Part shown: positions 60,805 through 64,000 of the stretch, one piece after another
Position numbering within the stretch: the stretch's first letter is position 1
Layout of the letters: every line of letters begins with the position of its first letter
Source of the DNA: Bog-756 sp963713625
Lineage (GTDB): Bacteria > Actinomycetota > Acidimicrobiia > Acidimicrobiales > RAAP-2
Assembly (NCBI GenBank): GCA_963713625.1
Contig: CAVQMN010000008.1
Span: 676,645-740,644 of the forward strand
Length of the DNA: 64,000 bases
Reading direction: 5' to 3'
Program-made: the position numbers and the translations under genes
Notes under the pieces: model-generated
What the model saw: the letters and a program-made list of their open reading frames with translations, nothing else
The model's database searches: none
What the model was told of the DNA's origin: nothing

Positions 60805-61828
60805 ATGGCGACTCCCGAACTGATGATCGAGGCCGAAGGCCTCACCAAGAGCTACGGCCAGACCCGGGCCCTCGCCGGTGTGGACTTTTCGGTGCCCACC
60901 GGCTCGATCTTGGGACTCCTCGGTCCGAACGGTGCCGGCAAGACCACCGCGGTACGGATCCTGACCACCCTGGCCCGACCGGATTCGGGACGCGGCACGG
61001 TGGCCGGGATCGACGTCGTCGCCCACGCCGCCGAGGTGCGGCGCCACATCGGCGTCGCCGCGCAGGACGCCACCTTGGACGGGCTCCTGACCGGCCGCCA
61101 GAACCTTGTCCTGGTCGGAGAATTCGAGCGACATGGGCCGCGCCGCCTCCCGGGCACGGGCCACCGAGTTACTGGAGCAGTTCGAACTGACCGATGCCGC
61201 CGACCGGGTGCTGAAAGGCTATTCCGGCGGGATGCGCCGTCGACTGGACCTGGCCGCCAGCCTGATGACCCGGCCTCCCGTGCTGTTCCTCGACGAACCC
61301 ACAACCGGTCTGGACCCGACCAGCCGACAGCGGGTGTGGGAAGCGGTGCGCGAACTGCTGCGCGGTGGCGTCACCGTGCTGTTGACGACCCAGTATCTGG
61401 AGGAGGCCGATGCCTTGGCCGACCGGATCGTCGTCGTCGACCACGGTCGGGTCATCGCCAATGGCACCCCGCAGGAACTGAAGCAGGCGAGCAGGAGCGC
61501 ACGACTGGAAGTGACCCTGACCGCCGCCCACGCTGACGCGGCCACGGCCCTGGCCCCACTGGTCGGGGGGCGAATCCATATCAGTGACGACGGGCGGCAG
61601 CTCAGCGCCGCCGTGGACAACTCGCCGGGGCTGGCCACCACCGTGGTGCGGGCGCTCGATGGGGCGGGAGTCCTGGTCGACGACATCGAGGTTCGCCAGC
61701 CATCACTCGACGACGTGTTCTTCTCCCTCACCGGCGGTCACATCGAGGAGGACGAAGACGTGACCGGCGGTGAGGGACACGACGGCGCGCGGACCGCTCA
61801 ACCCAACCTGGAGGGAGTCAACGCATGA
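60805..61828 (+). pseudogene. DrrA-like ABC transporter ATPase, frameshifted
   Basis: From ATG 60805 (AAGGAAGG upstream) the frame gives the Walker A loop LGPNGAGKTTAVRIL and IGVAAQDATLDGLLTGRQNL. At 61126-61129 it leaves frame. The next frame continues DMGRAASRARATELLEQFEL, signature YSGGMRRRLDLAAS, Walker B VLFLDEPTTGLD and TTQYLEEADALADRI, with a DrrA-type C-terminal domain, ending at 61828. Removing one base in GAGC restores about 340 residues. The rest shows no decay and the permease start overlaps the true stop, so a sequencing or assembly error is quite possible; otherwise the exporter is dead. Confidence 0.8.
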
Positions 61829-62685
61829 CGACCACGACCCTGACGCAGACACCGGTCGCCGTGACCGGGCGGAGCAAGCCCCCGGGGCTCATCGTGGGAC
61901 GGGTGAAGGACGCATGGGCCATGACCCGGCGCAACCTGGTCCACATTTCACGCGAGCCGATGCAGCTCTCCGACGTGACCATCCAGCCCGTCCTGTTCAC
62001 CGTGCTCTTCGTCTTCATCTTCGGCGGGGGTATCCCCATCCCCGGCGGAGGGAGCTACAAGGACTTCGTCCTGGCCGGCCTCCTCGCCCTCAACCTGGTG
62101 ACGTCCACCATGGGCACGGCCGTGGGTCTGAGTACCGACCTGCACGAGGGCATGATCGACCGGTTCCGCACCCTGCCCATGTGGCGGGCGGCGGTGCTGG
62201 TGGGGCGCTCCATTGCCGACCTGATGACCTCCGTGCTCTGCGCCGTCATCGTGGCCCTGACCGGTCTGGCCATCGGGTGGCGGGCGGATGCCAACTTCAT
62301 CTCGGTGATCGGCGGATTCGCCCTGGTGCTCTTCTTCGCCTACGCGCTGTCGTGGATCGCGGCCTGCGTGGGCCTGAACAGCAAAAGCCCTGAATCGGCC
62401 GCATCCTTCGGGTTCATCGTGCTCTTCCCGCTGGCCTTCGTCTCGAACGCCCTGGTGCCGACGCAGCACATGCCGGGGTGGCTGCAAGCGGTGGCCGACT
62501 GGAACCCGGTGAGCGCCGTCACCGCAGGCGCCCGGAACCTGTGGGGCAATCCGAACCCGTCCGGCACCATTCCGGCGTGGCCCATGCAGCATCCGGTGGA
62601 GGCTTCACTGATCTGGTCGGTGGTGATCTTGGCCGTGGCCGCTCCGCTGGCTGCGCACTTCTTCCGGCGCCGGACCACGGAGTGA
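61825..62685 (+). CDS. DrrB-like ABC-2 type permease
   Basis: A 286-residue ABC-2 permease: a cytoplasmic N-terminus ending ISREPMQLSDVTIQPVLFTV, six hydrophobic segments including LFTVLFVFIFGGGIPIPGG, and the conserved ESAASFGFIVLFPLAFVSNA and WNPVSAVTAGARNLWGNP of the DrrB group. With the ATPase it would export a lipid, glycolipid or drug-like compound. ATG at 61825 overlaps the ATPase stop (ATGA), so its translation depends on ribosomes finishing the second-frame half of the ATPase. Confidence 0.9.
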   Translation: MTTTTLTQTPVAVTGRSKPPGLIVGRVKDAWAMTRRNLVHISREPMQLSDVTIQPVLFTVLFVFIFGGGIPIPGGGSYKDFVLAGLLALNLVTSTMGTAVGLSTDLHEGMIDRFRTLPMWRAAVLVGRSIADLMTSVLCAVIVALTGLAIGWRADANFISVIGGFALVLFFAYALSWIAACVGLNSKSPESAASFGFIVLFPLAFVSNALVPTQHMPGWLQAVADWNPVSAVTAGARNLWGNPNPSGTIPAWPMQHPVEASLIWSVVILAVAAPLAAHFFRRRTTE

Positions 62686-62907
62686 CCGGGACGATCTGAA
62701 CAGAACCGGTGGTGAGGTCGTACGTTCCTGAGGGCAGGGGCCGCCGGAGCACCCCGGAGGCGGCAACGCCCGGCTGTCTCCGGGGACCGGTCGGCGGAGT
62801 GCCGAGGTCCCGTCAACCGCCGGTCCCATCGCAGGCGCATCTCGACGGAAGCAGGGACCCTCCCCGATCCCAGGGCCTGTTCAAGGAGGCGCTCCGGGCC
62901 GTCGGGG

Positions 62908-63180
62908 CTATCGACGGGTCCTCTTCGTTGTCACCCTGAGGTGTTCGATCTTCAAACGAAGATCTGCGATCTCGGTCCTCAACTCGTTGACCAGCTGATG
63001 GTCGGTCCGATCGAGCTCCGACATCTGTTGGGTCAGGGCATCGAGAGCGTCTGCCAACAGGTACGCACTGCGCAGCGCGGCGGTGGCCACCACCCTGGCC
63101 TCGCCCGCCGAATCGCTGGCATCGGTGTACTCAGGTTCCAAGTCATCGACAAGGGTGTCGACCTCCCGCCGGATAGTCAT
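62908..63180 (-). CDS. Small coiled-coil protein
   Basis: The 90-residue protein reads MTIRREVDTLVDDLEPEYTD, then ATAALRSAYLLADALDALTQ and a heptad-rich end (LVNELRTEIADLRLKIEHLR) before a basic RTRR tail. It looks like a helical, coiled-coil-forming protein; I do not recognise a family. ATG at 63180 is preferred, with a GTG at 63222 in frame. No ribosome site is obvious for either. Confidence 0.55.
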   Translation of the reverse strand: MTIRREVDTLVDDLEPEYTDASDSAGEARVVATAALRSAYLLADALDALTQQMSELDRTDHQLVNELRTEIADLRLKIEHLRVTTKRTRR

Positions 63181-63337
63181 GGGAGCATCGTGGGCCACGC
63201 TCCAGTGTCCGTCAAATGACACCCGGTGCTTGTCACTTGTCGTGTTGGCCCGACGCCGTTCGGTGGTCGGGCCACCGCTCCGTCGGGTAGCGTTGCGCCC
63301 CGTTCAAGCAGAGACGCCCCAAGGCCGATAAAACTGA

Positions 63338-64000
63338 ATGCCGTACGCCGAATGGCTCTGGCGATCGCCACCGAACTGGCCTCCCCCGCCGCCCGGCTGG
63401 CGACCACCTCCAGGCTGGAGACCCCCGCCCGAATGGCCGCCGGCACCGGAGGGTTGGTCTTTCTGGATGGAACCGGCCGTCCCCGATTGGGCGGTGGAGC
63501 ACCCTTCGGCTCCGGTCGTGCTCAGCGACGGACCTGCCCGCGGCCATCTCGTCTGGGAGACCCGGTTTGTGATGGTCTCCTTCCTGCTACCGGCGGTCGC
63601 TTCCGCAATCGTCTTGTTCGCGCAACACGTCTCCGGCGTCGGGAACATCACCAGGTTTCCGGTCATCATCGCCGGACACCCGGTCACCAATCTCGTCGTC
63701 GGGATCCTCAGCTATCTCTCCGTGGCAGCAGTGGTCCCGCTGGCGCTCCTGCTTCTCACCAGGACGGGCCAGCCGCCCCGGGTGCTCGGGCTCGGGCTAC
63801 CGAGTTGGCGACAGGACATCTGGCCCGGGATCGGACTCGCCGCCGCTTCCTTCGGTGCGGAGATCCCGGTGGCCATCGTCCTCTCCCCGGTGCTGGCCCA
63901 CGATGCCACCCTGGTCAACCGGGTTTCGATCGGACACGTGCCCGGCTACTACGTGATCTGGGGCATCGCCATGTCGGCTATCACAAGCCAATCAGGCGAT
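63338..64000 (+). CDS. Membrane protein with PPGW-rich N-terminus, probable CPBP-family protease (3' truncated)
   Basis: The frame is open to the window edge, 221 codons. After ATG 63338 (MPYAEWLWRSPPNWPPPPPG) come three Pro-Trp repeats (GWRPPPGWRPPPEW), a linker, then membrane helices RFVMVSFLLPAVASAIVLFA, HPVTNLVVGILSYLSVAAVV and IGLAAASFGAEIPVAIVLSP. This arrangement is common in actinobacterial CPBP (type II CAAX protease-like) membrane proteins, whose EExxxR and HxxxN/H motifs would lie beyond the edge, so the family is inferred. The start was set upstream of the Pro-rich segment. Confidence 0.65.
   Translation, partial: MPYAEWLWRSPPNWPPPPPGWRPPPGWRPPPEWPPAPEGWSFWMEPAVPDWAVEHPSAPVVLSDGPARGHLVWETRFVMVSFLLPAVASAIVLFAQHVSGVGNITRFPVIIAGHPVTNLVVGILSYLSVAAVVPLALLLLTRTGQPPRVLGLGLPSWRQDIWPGIGLAAASFGAEIPVAIVLSPVLAHDATLVNRVSIGHVPGYYVIWGIAMSAITSQSGD

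Overview
The window is high-GC actinobacterial DNA, most likely from the class Acidimicrobiia. Three things point there: mycobacteria-like steroid-catabolism enzymes, a mycothiol-type (MDMPI/DinB) protein, and a secreted protein built from GYWLVA-DGGVFAFG repeats, a style I associate with Acidimicrobiia. There is also a membrane protein with a PPGW-rich N-terminus. Family assignments come from reading the proteins and recalling relatives; no database search was run.

1-21 kb is a lipid/steroid catabolic region in two long minus-strand runs. Run A (6388 down to 51) starts with a FadE26/FadE27-like acyl-CoA dehydrogenase pair, followed by an alpha/beta hydrolase, a VOC protein, a rhodanese, a DUF4031 protein and a thiolase-like protein. 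A FadA thiolase diverges from it, and the shared intergenic region has an exact match to the KstR operator pattern. Run B (20835 down to 9382) is ten genes: FadE30-, IpdF- and FadD3-like enzymes (steroid C/D-ring degradation in mycobacteria), an alcohol dehydrogenase, two more acyl-CoA ligases, a double EthD-like protein of unknown function, an SDR, a P450 and its ferredoxin. Most junctions are tight or overlap.

21-26 kb is a redox/iron region: MsrB, SSB, a nitrobindin-like heme beta-barrel protein translationally coupled to a family-1 encapsulin, DUF3501, rubrerythrin and a Fur/PerR-type regulator. The heme protein ends in DGSLGIGNLR, which looks like an encapsulin cargo-loading peptide. This is the best candidate for a little-described system: a nanocompartment loaded with a nitrobindin-type heme protein.

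26-41 kb is ordinary chromosomal backbone: a coupled glpD / alkyl-DHAP-synthase-like / glpK operon behind an 18-bp tandem repeat, a MoxR-DUF58-transglutaminase operon, a ferredoxin reductase, a metallo-beta-lactamase-fold hydrolase, an acyl-CoA ligase, xseA-xseB and the RNase P RNA gene.

41.5-57.5 kb looks like a decaying island. It begins just after rnpB with a tyrosine integrase split by an in-frame amber codon. It then holds a PIN/RHH toxin-antitoxin pair, a broken IS3-type element, a phospholipase C-like esterase, a kinase-like phosphotransferase, a serine beta-lactamase-fold protein, a frameshifted histidine phosphatase, a methyltransferase, a UDG-family protein, the repeat protein and an ArsR-DUF2071 pair. 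Gaps are longer and remnants common.

57.8-64 kb returns to compact backbone: an ECF sigma factor with a coupled membrane-anchored partner, a TetR regulator divergent from a DrrAB-like ABC exporter whose ATPase reading frame is broken by one base, a small coiled-coil protein and a truncated membrane protein at the right edge.
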